DNA from: Atriophallophorus winterbourni
Lineage: Eukaryota > Platyhelminthes > Trematoda > Plagiorchiida > Microphallidae
DNA length: 64,000 bases
Direction of reading: 5' to 3'
Assembly (NCBI GenBank): GCA_013407085.1
Contig: JACCGJ010010096.1
Coordinates: forward strand, 1-64,000
Positions 22,975-34,569 of the stretch are shown here, piece by piece (position 1 is the first letter of the stretch; every line of letters begins with the position of its first letter). Below the pieces are notes generated by a model. That model searched no databases and was not told the origin of the DNA. It saw only the letters and a list, made by a program, of their open reading frames with translations. The position numbers were made by a program, and so were the translations under genes.

Positions 22975-23644
22975 GTAGTCTGATAGTAAGAATACGAGCA
23001 ACTTGCCAGAGACAAACGGTGAGTATGTAAAGCGACAGTGTATTTTGAATACAGAGTTGAACTAACAGAGTGATATTTAGCAATGCTACAGTAGCGTACA
23101 TTTCACTTAATCGCCAAGTAGAATTTTTCGGAATCATTAACACCTGAAACGCTGTACACGCCAGCAACAAGTATGCGTTATTTTCAAGTCAATCAACATA
23201 TGTATTCCGCCCCATTATTGTTTATATGTTAAACAAGGATAAGTCATACACAGCTGCTTAAGAGATTAAAACCTCCTCCATAAGATGATTCAAAAACGTC
23301 AACCCAAGTGTCCGTTTGCAACAAAATTTTCATTTCCAGTCGAACACCACTAATTTCAACTGGTGCATTTGCGACCAGTCAGACCGACAGATGCCGCCTA
23401 CGCAAATCGATAATCTGTTTATTCTCCCAGTTTGGATATTTGTCGCATAAATAGATGGCGAGATAATGTGAGGAATTTGATGCCTCAGACATAGCCGAGA
23501 TCAAGCTGAGTCAGAAGTTGAAAACATTCATGTTATGTAGGAATGCGAAATTTTTAAGCAGTTAGGAAAAATCATTTGGATTAATGGTGTACGATGGACA
23601 AATTACAGGAAATTCAATATATATTCAATACATATATAATATAT

Positions 23645-23794
23645 ATTGTCTGTGTGATAAACTAAAGTAATCGGTCTCTATATAATTGACGAATATTTAA
23701 CAAAGGTAAATTAATTTCAGCTAAGAATTGTACAAGGGCCGCTGTATCGCGAGAGTGTATTTAATCTATTACTTTAGTTTATCACACAGACAAT
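23645..23794. mobile_element. Small inverted-repeat element (27-bp perfect arms)
   Basis: 23645-23671 and 23768-23794 are perfect inverted repeats (ATTGTCTGTGTGATAAACTA and AAGTAAT). The 96-bp spacer encodes nothing. It fits a 150-bp MITE or a stable hairpin in the ALT pre-mRNA. No clear target duplication. Confidence 0.65.
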
Positions 23795-24369
23795 GTCATC
23801 ATGAAATCTATCTTAAATAATACGTCTTTATGTAAAATCGTTCAATTTTACCGATCATGCATAATCTTTAATGAGGTGTACAACTAGTACGAAATCGACC
23901 ACGTAGTAAGTACTGGTAAAGCAAGTCACAAAAATTGATAAAGTTTGCAATTAGTTTCTGAACATAGCGCCAGCACCTGCGCGGATAGCTTGATTGGCTT
24001 TGCGGATCTAGCAATATAAAATAATACACAAGATAGCTGAAGAAGAATTGCTGTTTGACAAAACGCCGTAGAGGGTTAAAGTAAATTACCATGAAACGTA
24101 ATAAAACACCGTCCAATATCTATTCAATACATCATTACGCAAAAGCCTTTCAATTACAATGAATATGTTTCAAGGAATTATTTTTCTAAAAAATCGGTCA
24201 AAATTATCACGAAGATATTGAATGCAAACATTTAGTTACGTAACGTTTAAAAAGTCGGAAAATGCTAATGCGCTAGGTATGAATGACTGTTAATTGGCTT
24301 TTTGTACACGTGATTATTGATAAAACAACATAGTCGATCAATGTATTGTGGTGCTCACATCCCCATTCC

Positions 24370-24450
24370 TTGCACACCACTACCGGTTTCTGGCTGTTTG
24401 CTGTCATCAGGTGCAGACAGTATGATCAGGTTCAGTGAGTCGATCATTCG
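24370..24450 (+). repeat. Dispersed repeat R1, fragment
   Basis: CACACCACTACCGGTTTCTG, GCTGTTTGCTGTCATCAGGT and CAGTATGATCAGGTTCAGTG align with the tandem units at 59.7-60.3 kb. Confidence 0.75.
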
Positions 24451-25799
24451 TATATTTTATGTAAATAATGTAACTTGAGCTAGCGAACATTATTTTAATT
24501 TAACTAGGCTAACTTTACATTGGAAATGGAAAATTTATTTTTAAAAGGGCATTATGAACTTATCGTTCGAAATTCATGAAAGATTCGTGTAAATTTTAAT
24601 CTAAATGTTTTTTTTAAAAGAAGACTACTAAGAAAAATATGATCCTAGCAAATATACTGAAATAATTTATCAATTTAATTCGTAAGGGAGAGGAAACAAG
24701 AAAAATGCGCATTTAGAATAGTTACATGTTGAACCAGAAAATCCTGTAACCTAATTGCTGATATAAAAGATAGATATAAGCATAAGACGAAATTGAGAGA
24801 ATGTCGTCAAATTTATTTGTACAGGAAACTGAAAAGGAAACTTTATTTTATGAATTTGGAAAGTACAGTGTTTTTCGTACAATATAAACGTAACACACTA
24901 AATATAATTTGTCGAAATATGTACATAATCGACTGAATTCGATGGAACTGAGGCAGGGTGAAACACTGAATACCGAGCTGTCGATCTCGGATACGCACAA
25001 CTGTTACATCCATGTACTGCTCAGATAAAACCCTGCTGAATAGATTAGTTAATCATAATATGTTGATTGCGGAAAAACATTGGTGTTTGACTGTCATTTT
25101 TCTAGAACTGTGCAACCTGACAAAATCTAAGTCCACGTGAATTCTATGGCTGTGCGGTACTCTGAATGACTTCAGTCTCATGATTGTATGCATGAATTAT
25201 AAATAATCTCAGGATGTCTGCTGTGAAAATTAGAAAAAAACAATATTTATTGTATTCAGATAAATCGGTTGCTATGTGTATCATAATCTTCTTTTATCAA
25301 AAGGGTCTTCTTTATTTAAAAATTGCTTCCTGTCGAACAGGTTACATTTCAGAAGATGATTGTAATAGTTCATTAATTAAATTCAAAACGTATGCAATCG
25401 GACAATACATTTTTTAACAATATAAATTTATCACAAATTACAGATGAATGGTTAATGAAACTGCAGACTTAAGGATTTCATAGTATTTGCAAAAAATGCG
25501 GTGAAATCCTCAGAGAAAATGAACCGAAAACATTTATGCAGTCAAGCGTCATAGTATTTACTAATGGAGCTCATAGCCATTACACAGGATGTATCAATAT
25601 TTTGCAGAATAGACCAGTCACCATATCTGTGGAAACGCTCATATAAAGTAGTGCTGAGAGGTGAGTGGAGGATTAGAAATTGAACATATCTAATTATTGA
25701 ATCAAAATAATTCATCACTGGATAATGCAATCGCGTAAGGGAATACTCTGAGCACTCATTTAAATATTTGACGGCAAAACTGCATAGAATCATAAATAA
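24451..25799. other. ALT intron (exon 2-3), AT-rich
   Basis: Strongly AT-rich. A weak R3-like fragment may lie at about 25118-25190. No coding or regulatory signal supported. Confidence 0.4.
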
Positions 25800-25910
25800 T
25801 ATCAAGCGCATGCGGATGCTGATCTTAATGTCCCTACCTGATGAGCGCAAACTGCACGAAACCGGTCGTGGGGTGTGAATGACGGAAAAGCATGCGAATG
25901 AATATTTTGT
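25800..25910 (-). repeat. Dispersed repeat R2, minus copy
   Basis: AAGCGCATGCGGATGCTGAT, CCCTACCTGATGAGCGCAAA and CACGAAACCGGTCGTGGGGT are the reverse complement of the R2 consensus seen at 54.6 kb. Confidence 0.75.
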
Positions 25911-26397
25911 TTCATAAATAATATGGTTCGAAAATTATCACTAAATAATGCCATTTAGTAATATGTGCAGATCAAACGCAAGTGAGGCCCAGTTTAAAGC
26001 ATTTTAACTTCATTCTGAAGTTTTATCACTATTAGTTTTACTTTTCGAAACATCCTGTAATTAATTGAAGTAATGTGCATATTTTACCACTAACATACTA
26101 TTGAAGCCTTGAACCAGTGAGAATTATATATGAAATACTAGTTTACTCCCATTTAATTCTACGAAAACTTATATCATTTGCATTTAAAGCAATCGAAGCC
26201 ACTTTATCGCATAAATTAGAAGTAGGATAAAATCCTAAACATGAATTAGAATAGAAATTCTAATTTTATGTCCGTTTTACGAGTTCAAAATTGATTACAT
26301 ATATTTGGACGTAAAAACTACGGTTAGAACAGCTAATATGAAGTTCAGTATTCATTAATGAGTTGAAGATACTGATGGGATAATTAAATAAACCTAC

Positions 26398-26596
26398 CAA
26401 CGCTGTGGCCGTTGCAGCCTTCTAGAAATCTTTTCGATCTAGCGACTACGTCCGAAGGAAATTGGACATCCGTAAGCAGCGGTGGATGGACAAGCAATGC
26501 CATGATCTGGCGAAAAAATGTGATGGGATTTTGACCCATCGCATGGCAATCTCCGATGTTGCACCGGATCACTTCTTGAAAATTTTTAATGTCGCC
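26398..26596 (-). CDS. GPT: Alanine aminotransferase, exon 2
   Basis: Acceptor TGTCTCAG, donor G|GTAGGT, 66 codons plus one base. Reads GDIKNFQEVIRCNIGDCHAM, GQNPITFFRQIMALLVHPPL, ending EGCNGHSVG. EVIR.NIGD.HAMGQ.PITF.RQ is diagnostic for the family. Confidence 0.95.
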
Positions 26597-26629
26597 CTGA
26601 GACATTTTAGTTAGTTATAAGATGCTAAC

Positions 26630-26755
26630 CTTTTCTAGTTCATTTTTTAATTGAAGAGCCCGTTGAACGATTGGTCCTCTAACAGCATATTCTACTGACC
26701 GAACATTAGGATTGATATTTTCAATCGTCAATGCTCGTTTGGGAATACCGTTCAT
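26630..26755 (-). CDS. GPT: Alanine aminotransferase, exon 1 (probable start)
   Basis: Begins at an ATG (26753-26755) and reads MNGIPKRALTIENINPNVRS, then VEYAVRGPIVQRALQLKNEL, EK, with donor AAG|GTTAGC. NPNVR.VEYAVRGPIV.RA is the expected N-terminal block. The frame stays open upstream to about 26784, where AG|GCC could be an acceptor. A longer N-terminus from an upstream exon, such as a mitochondrial presequence, cannot be excluded. All eight exons join in phase to about 468 codons; the human enzyme has 496, so only the last exon appears to be missing. Confidence 0.85.
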
Positions 26756-26911
26756 CGCGATTGTAATTTTAAGACTGTCAATGGCCTTGACTTGAATCAA
26801 GTGAATGTATTAGTTGGTGTAAACAAATAAGAGAAAATAGTATCGTGGTGTGGTTCTGTCAATAAAAATCAGCATTTCAAATAGTGAATATGATTTTTTT
26901 AAATCAAACGA

Positions 26912-27180
26912 GTTTTATTGTTTAATTTGGTTTAGATTTTTGATGAATTATTGTATGAATGAGAGTTAAACTCAATTCAAGGTTAATGGATGTACGCCAC
27001 GTTTTACAACTCTACCTCCTGATGTTTTCAAGGTATATATTTGAACAAGTTTTATTGTTCAATTTGTTTTTGACTTTTGATGAATGATTGTCTGAAAGAG
27101 AGTTAAACACAATTCAAGTTTATTGGAAGTACGCCACGTTTTACTAGTCTACCTCCCGATGTTTTCAAGCTATATCTTGC
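26912..27180. repeat. Tandem duplication, period about 137 bp
   Basis: Two units starting GTTTTATTGTTTAATTTG (26912) and GTTTTATTGTTCAATTTG (27049), both containing GTACGCCACGTTTTAC and TCTACCTCC.GATGTTTTCA. It lies upstream of ALT exon 1 and of the gag ORF; its role is unknown. Confidence 0.8.
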
Positions 27181-27418
27181 CCGCTTACTTATTTCGAAGT
27201 GCTAGTGAATGATTTGCAAAATCCGAAAGATTTGAAATGCCTTTTAATGACATACGACCCAAATTATGTGCTATTGTCAAAACGTCTACTGACAATACAG
27301 AATTTCCAATCAAATTAAACAGTTTTATTGATCAAACAGTTAACTTCCATATCCATTTTAACAGGCAGAATGCATAGTTACACATCTGGTGCATTAAAGG
27401 TCATCGTGACAAGTCATT

Positions 27419-27660
27419 GAGACAAATACAGTACTCAACTTTGGAATTCGATGTGTACCGTATTTGTCTCAATCGGAGTAAATACATTACTCAACTTGGA
27501 ATTGCAACAATTCGACTATTGATTTGTACCGTATTTTTTCAACCGGAGAAATTACTGTGGTCAACTTAGATCGTTTCAATTGGATTCGCGTCACAGCTTG
27601 ATTTGACTGTTGCAGTATTTGTCTCAACCGGAGAAAATACTCGTTTTGTTTCATTGCAAT
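27419..27660. repeat. Degenerate short repeats upstream of the gag ORF
   Basis: Three or more imperfect copies of GTACCGTATTTGTCTCAATC / GGAG.AAATAC.TACTCAACTT, spaced irregularly. They could be part of an LTR/leader region of the Pao-type element. Confidence 0.55.
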
Positions 27661-27797
27661 CGAAGCACTTGGTCATCAATCATCAGAGTGAATCTGTGCG
27701 GATTGGAACGTTGAAGCTTGAACCCTTTCACAAGATTTTTGTTGAACACTCAGTGACGTTCATTTAATTTGTGTTTTAAAGTCATTATTGTACATCT

Positions 27798-28625
27798 ATG
27801 ATGCCTGAACGTTTAGCAAGTTTAGTGCGTGGTTCGGTTAGGTCCCTAAAAGATTGTCAAAATGGTGCTGACTATTTTGAATCTCCATCTGTTGGTACAC
27901 ATGGACTCGACTGTAACTGTGCACCTTTTAAATCGGAACTTGAATTGGAAAAGGATTTAGCGATTGCTCATGCTACAATCACTAAATTAAATAATGGCAG
28001 CAGTCATAGACAACCATCAGGCCTACCTTGTGTTGTGGCTCACTCAGTTTTAGATGAGTTGTTGGAAGAGGCCCGGCGATTGATTGGCCAATCAAAGGGT
28101 TTTGCAAATCTCGCCTTGTCAATGCTTAAATGTCGAGTTGCCCTCATTCTATTGGAGTGCCAATTGGTTTTGAACGCCAGTGCTACTTTAGAGTATATAG
28201 TGCATATTTTACCGGGTGCGTTCCAGCAACAATGGGCTGATCTGCAGAACGCTTTATACTGCGAGGGTTTAAAACTTACGTCTCAGCAACTCACAGACTT
28301 TGTGTCACGTCGAGCTCCTATTGATTGGAGTCGATTTGGTCAGTTGTGCACATTTTGCAAAACGGATTCATTTGCAAGGACTGTTAGCCTCGTTGATTGT
28401 CAAGAAATGGTTTCTATTGATGTAAAGTTGAATGATCTTGACGTTTGTGTTGTCGGTTGTTCTCCGGAAGCTGAGTTACCTGACACTGAATTAGCTCAGT
28501 CGGATTTTGTGACTGAATTTCCCGACAATAATTCGGATCAGATGGAGAGCACGCATGGCTCTCCTGACACCAAATCAGCCCAAATGAAAAGTAAGCCAGG
28601 TTCACATGACACTGAATCAGCCTAG
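27798..28625 (+). CDS. Pao/BEL-type Gag-like protein (intact 275-codon ORF)
   Basis: The ORF opens MMPERLASLVRGSVRSLKD. Residues around 140-185 read ILPGAFQQQWADLQ, then LTSQQLTDFVSRRAPIDWSR, FGQL. This fits the LP..LQ.+W......(L..FV..RA......G) pattern at the end of the Gag domain of Pao/BEL retrotransposons. A Cys pair (CTFCK) follows. The last 50 residues contain a repeated Ser/Pro/Asp/Thr-rich motif (GSPDTKSAQMKSKPGSHDTE). No protease, RT or integrase follows. It is either a deleted retroelement or a captured gag; expression is unknown. Family assignment is by motif only. Confidence 0.6.
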   Translation: MMPERLASLVRGSVRSLKDCQNGADYFESPSVGTHGLDCNCAPFKSELELEKDLAIAHATITKLNNGSSHRQPSGLPCVVAHSVLDELLEEARRLIGQSKGFANLALSMLKCRVALILLECQLVLNASATLEYIVHILPGAFQQQWADLQNALYCEGLKLTSQQLTDFVSRRAPIDWSRFGQLCTFCKTDSFARTVSLVDCQEMVSIDVKLNDLDVCVVGCSPEAELPDTELAQSDFVTEFPDNNSDQMESTHGSPDTKSAQMKSKPGSHDTESA

Positions 28626-29640
28626 TTGGGGCGACAGATGTTCAGCATAACAATCCGTATGATTGGCATAAGCCATTCGGTTGTATACCTGATGAACCAT
28701 TTATGTTTCGAAACCCGTATACAATAATATTTTGAAGATTAGACTTGTTTAGATGGCGCGAAATTTCGCTGTTTGAGGATGCAATACACAAGGCTCGTTC
28801 GGCTTGGATAGCATACGAAAGCTTCTTGTAATTGAGAGTGGCAGAACCGAAGGACGTGGTGGGTCTTAGTCTAGCAAAATGTTTCCTTATAAAAAGCCAT
28901 ATGTGTCCAGTGATGGTGATGCGACGTGGCGTGTGTGACTCGCCACTGAATAAAGTCACTTGCTTTATTCTATTGTGCCTTTTTTGTTTTATGGATTACA
29001 GGTTGCAGACAAATTAGCTAAGTTGATTACACATTTAGACTCCATGGAAGAATTTGATGGGAGGTGTAAGAGACATGTTAAGTGTTATGTAGCTTTGAAA
29101 TTCTTTTTTTCTTTCTACTTTCTACTTTTATACAATACCGATTTTTGTGACTTGAATTTTGGTTTTTTTGTTTTTTCTTCAGAATTTAGAACTAGAACTT
29201 TGCTTTTTGTAATTGTCTTACTGAAAAACTTCTGTTCACATATTTGGTGAAGCTTTTGTTTTAATTGATTGTTTAAGCCATTGTCTGTCATTGTAGTTGA
29301 ATTTGGTTGCCATTTTGGGCACTGGTAATTGGCTTGTATTTTGACACCACTTTTGGGTGTCTTGTCTTTGATAGACATTTTGGACGGCAATTTTGGTAAC
29401 TCCTCTCATTCTATTTATATCTCAGGTCGTCATTGAACTTGTTTGCATTTGATATAATTGATTCTGGATTATTTTGGCTCCACTATTTGCTGTACGTTCC
29501 CATACAGTTGAGGTTTGTATAATTATTTTTGTTGTAATTGTTGCTATTTACAGTACCGTATAACATCCAAATTGTTGTTTTGAACTTGTCGAACTAAGAA
29601 ACGGGTGGAACACGCGTTACCATGAGTGAAAGTTTACATG

Positions 29641-30103
29641 GGGCTGAGAGAAATTCTTCCGATAAATAGATTTTGATGGCCCGTACCATATATAGCTTAG
29701 CATTCGGCATTTTGACAGGCAGAATGCGTAGTTACACATCTTGTGCATAACAAGTCATCGTGTACTAGTTTATTAATTGTCGTTGCATGATATTGGCTGA
29801 GAATGAACGCGACCAGAATATTAATACGAATCATTGACCTGAAACCAAGGAGAATACAAACGGATAAGATGGTGACGTGAGCTGCGTCTCATAAGAAAAA
29901 TATTCATTCTATTTCGGTGATTAGACCCAATATGTTACGCTTTTTTTGTTTGGTTCGTTATCAACATTTCCGCTCACTATTTGATAACCACACCCACTAT
30001 TAAATGTGTATCAGCGTGCAAATATTTTGTATTAGGGCTAAGAGAAATTCTTCCGATAAATAGATTTTAATGGCCCCACCATATATCGCTTAGTATTCGG
30101 CAT
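29641..30103. repeat. Direct repeat pair, about 70 bp, 393 bp apart
   Basis: GGGCT.AGAGAAATTCTTCCG and ATAAATAGATTTT.ATGGCC, followed by ACCATATAT.GCTTAG.ATTC, occur at 29641-29711 and 30034-30103. The intervening sequence is non-coding. Possibly two LTR fragments or a local duplication. Confidence 0.65.
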
Positions 30104-30660
30104 GTGCTCTAGGAATCACTACAATCATATTGGATTAGGATCAGGTGGTACAAGCTCAGCATGTCTCTCATTTATTCAGAGAACTAATAGTGTTTAGTAT
30201 ACAAATTTAGCTCCTTTTGATCAACGTGCACTTTTGAAGATCTACGCGGTTTCATGAATACAACAGATCTTGCCTCTTGAAGATTCTATTCACACTACCT
30301 TTGATTTTCGCGTTTTGCTTCGAAATGTCAGGGACGGGAGAAAATATGTTAGGCTCTTAAAAGATTTATTGCACAAATATTCAGAGCAGTAACGATTGTT
30401 GTCTACCTTAATAGGGTTTTCATTTTAGGAATTGCTTATATGATCACACGAAATAAAATTTAAAATATAACATTCTTTTCAAAATAAATAATAACGTTAA
30501 TTTTTTCTGCCGTTGAAAAAGACACGTGTTAATGAATATGACGAAATTGGTTTTAATAATCATTATAAATATCGATAAAGCTATTCTAACGCAAATTCTT
30601 GAATATTTATTTACTTAACTTATCATAAGAATAACCATGCTTTTGTGATATTCGAAAACC

Positions 30661-32162
30661 TCATAAAAACGAAGATTGGGCAGAATTTTTCCTTTCTGAC
30701 TTTGTTAATGTAATCTCCGAAATCTTTCATAATAAATTATCTCATTTACTACAGAAATCTACTACTAGAAATACTAGACGCCCTAAAATGAGTAAAGCTC
30801 ATAAGTTAGAAAAGCGTATTGTTCATTTAAAATCATGTGCTCGTAGTAAGCATGACATCTCTTCTCTCCTACATGCGTACGAACTATCTGACACACTAGT
30901 ACAAATTTTGAACCACAAACTGATTTTTGATGAGTCTACAGTCGTCAAATCCAGTAAAAAACAGAAAGCATTACCTAAATTAATGAACGCTTGGGCATCG
31001 GCAAATTTGCATAGGTTAAGCTACACCATTAAACAACAACATGGTAATAATTGCACAGTCGTAACTGAGCCTTTTGCTGTTTGTGAAGAATTTCTTGTAT
31101 TTTCCAATGCTTCATATCATAACAACTCTTATCCAGAGGTAATCATGCACCCTTCATGCAATACGTTAGACACAATTAGAATCAACCTCTCTGACATACG
31201 TAAAGTTTGTAATCAAGTTGCAATCTCCTACAAACCTGATGAAACAGGTTTCGTACCAGCAATGTGCAAAATGGGACCTGAAGACTTCTTGGTATTACTA
31301 CTTAATCTCTTCAATGCATCTATCAAATCAAGAACCTTCCCCTTAGAATGGAAACATTCCGTTGTTATTCCCCGACAAAAGTCCGGATCACTACATACTA
31401 TTACCAATTATCGAACCATTAATAACCCACCACTTCTAGCTAGAATATTTGAGAAGCTTGTCAGGCAGGCCACCCTAACATACTTGACGCCAAACTACTT
31501 CACATCAAACCAGCACGGATTTCTTAACAGAATATCTTGCATCACTTGTCAACTAGAATTTCTTGATTACGTTACACAATCACTAGATTCTGGCTTGAAG
31601 TCATAGTTGTATTCATTGATATTACGAAAGCCTTTGACAGGGTCTACTCCTCGCACAATTATCTGCTGTAGGTATTACTGGAAACCTACTTTCGTGATTC
31701 AAATCTTTTCTCATTGGTCGCACTTTTTCTGTAGAAATAAATGGCTACCGTTCAAAAACTTTGCCAATTCCGATCGGAGTTATACAAGGAAGCGCTCAAG
31801 GTCTACTACTCTTCTTGATATTTATTAACGATATACTATCTGTCATAACACATTGTAAGATCTTTTTGTTTGCAGATAATATCCTTTCCATCTAACCAGA
31901 CTAGCGACAATATATCGAAATTGAACCAATACCTGGATGCTCTACATTGATGGAGTATTCGAAGCGGTCTTGAGTTCTCCACCAATAAATCTACTTTCAT
32001 AAATTTCAAATGTATTATACCAAAAGATTCGATCATGTTGAATAATACACCATTAAAACCAGCACAGTGTGTACGTGATTTAGGTTGTCGATATTCTGGA
32101 TCACTTTTATTTCATGAACAAATTTGCTACTTGATGTCTAAAACAAAAAAGAATATAGGTTT
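30661..32162 (+). pseudogene. LINE reverse transcriptase, 5' portion (interrupted by LTR element)
   Basis: Open from about 30664 to 31606 with the pre-RT linker, then WKHSVVIPRQKSGS, NYRTINNPPLLARIFEKLV and TSNQHGFLNRISC. A one-base shift near 31600 is followed by VVFIDITKAFDRV and, further on, a degenerate FAD(N) box (FLFADNILS). The last intact part is VRDLGCRYSGS, KTKKNIG, ending at the LTR-element insertion. Several frameshifts and stops from 31660 make it non-functional. The endonuclease domain is not present upstream. Confidence 0.8.
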
Positions 32163-32367
32163 TGTAGTGATCACGTCGGGCGTACCAATTTGTAGTAGAC
32201 CAGATTAATACAATAACGTCCTAGTAGCGTAGGAGAAAACTCAGGTTGACTGGAAAATATATAACGGCAACCAAAACGTGTACAGAGCGGTCACGATTCA
32301 CGCACGAACGGAAGTTCGAATTGTCAAGGTCAATATTTTGATGAGGTAAAACAAGCGGTGTTAAACA
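32163..32367 (-). repeat. 3' LTR of the Gypsy-type element (205 bp)
   Basis: Shares CCAATTTGTAGTAGACCAG, GGTTGACTGGAAAATATATA and CACGCACGAACGGAAGTTCG with the other LTR. It ends AAACA next to the polypurine tract. It is about 565 bp shorter than the right LTR. Confidence 0.75.
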
Positions 32368-32976
32368 GCCCCCCTCCAAGAAGTCTGGTCAGTGAAGACT
32401 TCTGATCTGGAGTTGCCAGTAGTGTGGGCCCTGCGGGTGTCAGGTTACCCCGGGTAGGAACGTAGTCTCTCAGCAACCAGTCACATAGAAGTCAGGACTA
32501 AGCCAAGTAGCGTCTCACATGTGAGAGAAGGTACTGCCGAGCCGCCTCACACGGAGTGAACAGCTGCTAGCAGGATTTTCCCGTTTGGCGTGGTCTTAGT
32601 CCGAACCCAATTTGAGCAGAAACAGGCGCATTGGTAGGCTTGACAACAAGAACCAGAGGCATCGAAAACACAGTCCCTGCTCAGAATTTCCTGCGTCCTG
32701 AATAAGGATGGTAAACGGCCGTGCAAGGAGAATCGGTTGGCGTGTAAATCTGGGCTAGTAAGGACCTTGTGATACATGACAGGCGTATTGGAACAATTGT
32801 GCGCGTAGGTGGACCAGGAAGGGTGCGCGATTCGGTGGCATCAGCGGTGGGTGTGTGCGTACCTGAGGGAAGAAAGAAAAAGATAAATCCCTGGTGCATG
32901 GGTTTAGGGCCACGACCGAGTGATTAGAATGAGGTACGAAATAATGCACGCGTGTATGCCAAAAGATATGAAAGTA

Positions 32977-33369
32977 TTAACTATTTACAACAAAATCAGC
33001 GAATAAAACGTGTGGCCGTTTGGCACGTTTGGTTCCTGAAGTGGCCAAATCTGGGAGAGCTGTGGGTACAAGAGGGTTAATGATCAGTGGTGACGGGGTT
33101 GGCGTTGGGTCATGTGGGATAACTTCCTCGTCCATGAAAGCCGGCTTGACTCTGTCGATGGAGAAAGTGTCATGCTTGCCGACACGGTCAATGACAACCG
33201 TCTTTGGAGATCGTGTTAAGCGGCGTGTGCTCATGGTTGGCCAGTGCGGGAGGTGCGTGAGCTCATGGTCGGGGTTAACGGGTAGGATGGCAACGAGCGT
33301 CGGTGATCCGGGGATGGCGCAAGCCACGGTTTCCACTGCGGGAGGTACATGCGTACCGAGGGGATACAA
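32977..33369 (-). pseudogene. Gypsy-type Pol C-terminus, diverged second copy
   Basis: RSPKTVVIDRVGKHDTFSID, RVKPAFMDEEV is clearly related to 33582-33995 but diverged. It repeats the same segment of pol and its 3' flank in tandem (33290-33610 versus 32806-33010). Confidence 0.7.
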
Positions 33370-33581
33370 GAAGGAAGCGTGTATTCCAGGTTACCGGATA
33401 GGATGGCGACAAGCGTCGGTGATCCGAGGGTGGCGCGTGTCACGATTTCCACAGCTGGAGGTGCATGTGTACCTGACCAGTAAGAAGAAAAATCTCTCTG
33501 GTTCATGAGTTTATGGACACGACCGAGTTATAGTGCTGAGGTACGTAAAGCATGCACCGGCTTATACCAAGTGATAACACT

Positions 33582-34285
33582 TTAAAAATGTGCTACATAG
33601 TCGGCGAACCTTACGGGTTGCCGTTTCGCTCGCCTAGCTGTTGTGATGGCAGGCGTTAAGATAGTCGAGATTAAGGTAGTGGTTATCACCGGTGGTGCTG
33701 ATGTTGGGTCTGGCGGATTAGCTGAGTCAACTGAATTCTCCATGAACGCTGGATTGACTCTGTCAATCGAAACCGTGTCGTGTCGACTGGCGCGGTCAAT
33801 CGCAACTGTTTTCTTGGACCGCCGAATTATCTTAAATGGTCCAGCATAAGAAGGTTGAAGAGGTTGCTTCACCATGTCGTTTTGGAGAAAGACATACTGG
33901 CAATGTGCCAACTCCTTCGGCATGTGGGACTGTTTGGCTTGAAGTCGCGGGGATGGTGGGTGGAAACGACTCCTACCGTGTCGCAAGCACGTCACGTAAG
34001 CTCCATAGGCAAATGGTGATTGCCTAGCAGGGGAGACATATGTATAGCCACTTGAAGGTGGTAACGGGCCAGCGAGGTCTACGTACCTGTGCGAGAAACG
34101 CTTATCCGGTTCGACGAAAGCTCATGATATGTTTTTTGTGTGTCGGTGGATTTTCGAGCGTTGACGATTACCGCACGCTTTAGCGCTTGTGCAAACGTCC
34201 CTACTGGTTTTCGTTCCACCACGTAGACCAGTGGATTTATCCTTGATGTGGACAAAACGACGTAATTTCTTCGGGCCGACGACAA
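33582..34285 (-). pseudogene. Gypsy-type integrase and Pol C-terminus, copy 1
   Basis: Around 34085-33980 one frame gives RYVDLAGPLPPSSGYTYV, the start of an integrase catalytic core. 33995-33582 gives CQYVFLQNDMVKQPLQPSYA, GPFKIIRRSKKTVAID and HDTVSIDRVNPAFM, the usual C-terminus of Gypsy Pol. The intervening core is deleted. Confidence 0.75.
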
Positions 34286-34297
34286 TAGTCGTCGTTA

Positions 34298-34444
34298 AAT
34301 GTGAAAAATGGTTGAGTCATCAATTATATTTTTAGAACTAAATTCAGTTTCTAAAGAATGAAACCAATACTCAGGGTCCTGTGGAATAAAGCTGGGTATT
34401 GTGATGACAGTCGAAGCCAAAATAACGCGTTTAGAATCACTCAT
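34298..34444 (-). pseudogene. Gypsy-type Gag, N-terminal fragment
   Basis: Opens MSDSKRVILAST and reads PSFIPQDPEYWFHSLETEFS, then the SKNIIDDSTIFHI helix. F.P.DPE.WF..LE..F is the beginning of Gag in trematode CsRn1/Boudicca-like elements. The frame stops soon after; the rest of Gag is deleted. Confidence 0.7.
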
Positions 34445-34569
34445 GATAAACAGGAGCAATTGATGCAAATAAAATGCACGATTAAACGAGGTAAAAAAAT
34501 TTATTTGAAAACTCCGATGTGAAGCGGAAAAGATACACGAAGAATGCGTGTATGTCGGGCTCACCAATT

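Larger units (their letters stand above)
27360..29760 (+). mobile_element. Probable internally deleted Pao/BEL-type element
   Basis: A direct repeat of about 45 bp (ACAGGCAGAATGC.TAGTTAC, then ACATCT.GTGCAT) occurs at 27365 and 29718 and brackets the gag ORF. These may be LTR remnants, but complete LTRs could not be delimited. Downstream of the ORF (28626-29640) the sequence is T-rich and non-coding. Confidence 0.4.

Noticed and set aside
22662..23015. 117-codon minus ORF over the SINE-like insert
   Set aside because: The GC-rich insert with its target duplication and tail explains the open frame; the ORF extends past the insert boundaries.
33020..33508. 162-codon plus-strand ORF between the LTRs
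   Set aside because: Antisense shadow of the duplicated Gypsy Pol C-terminus; no motif of its own.
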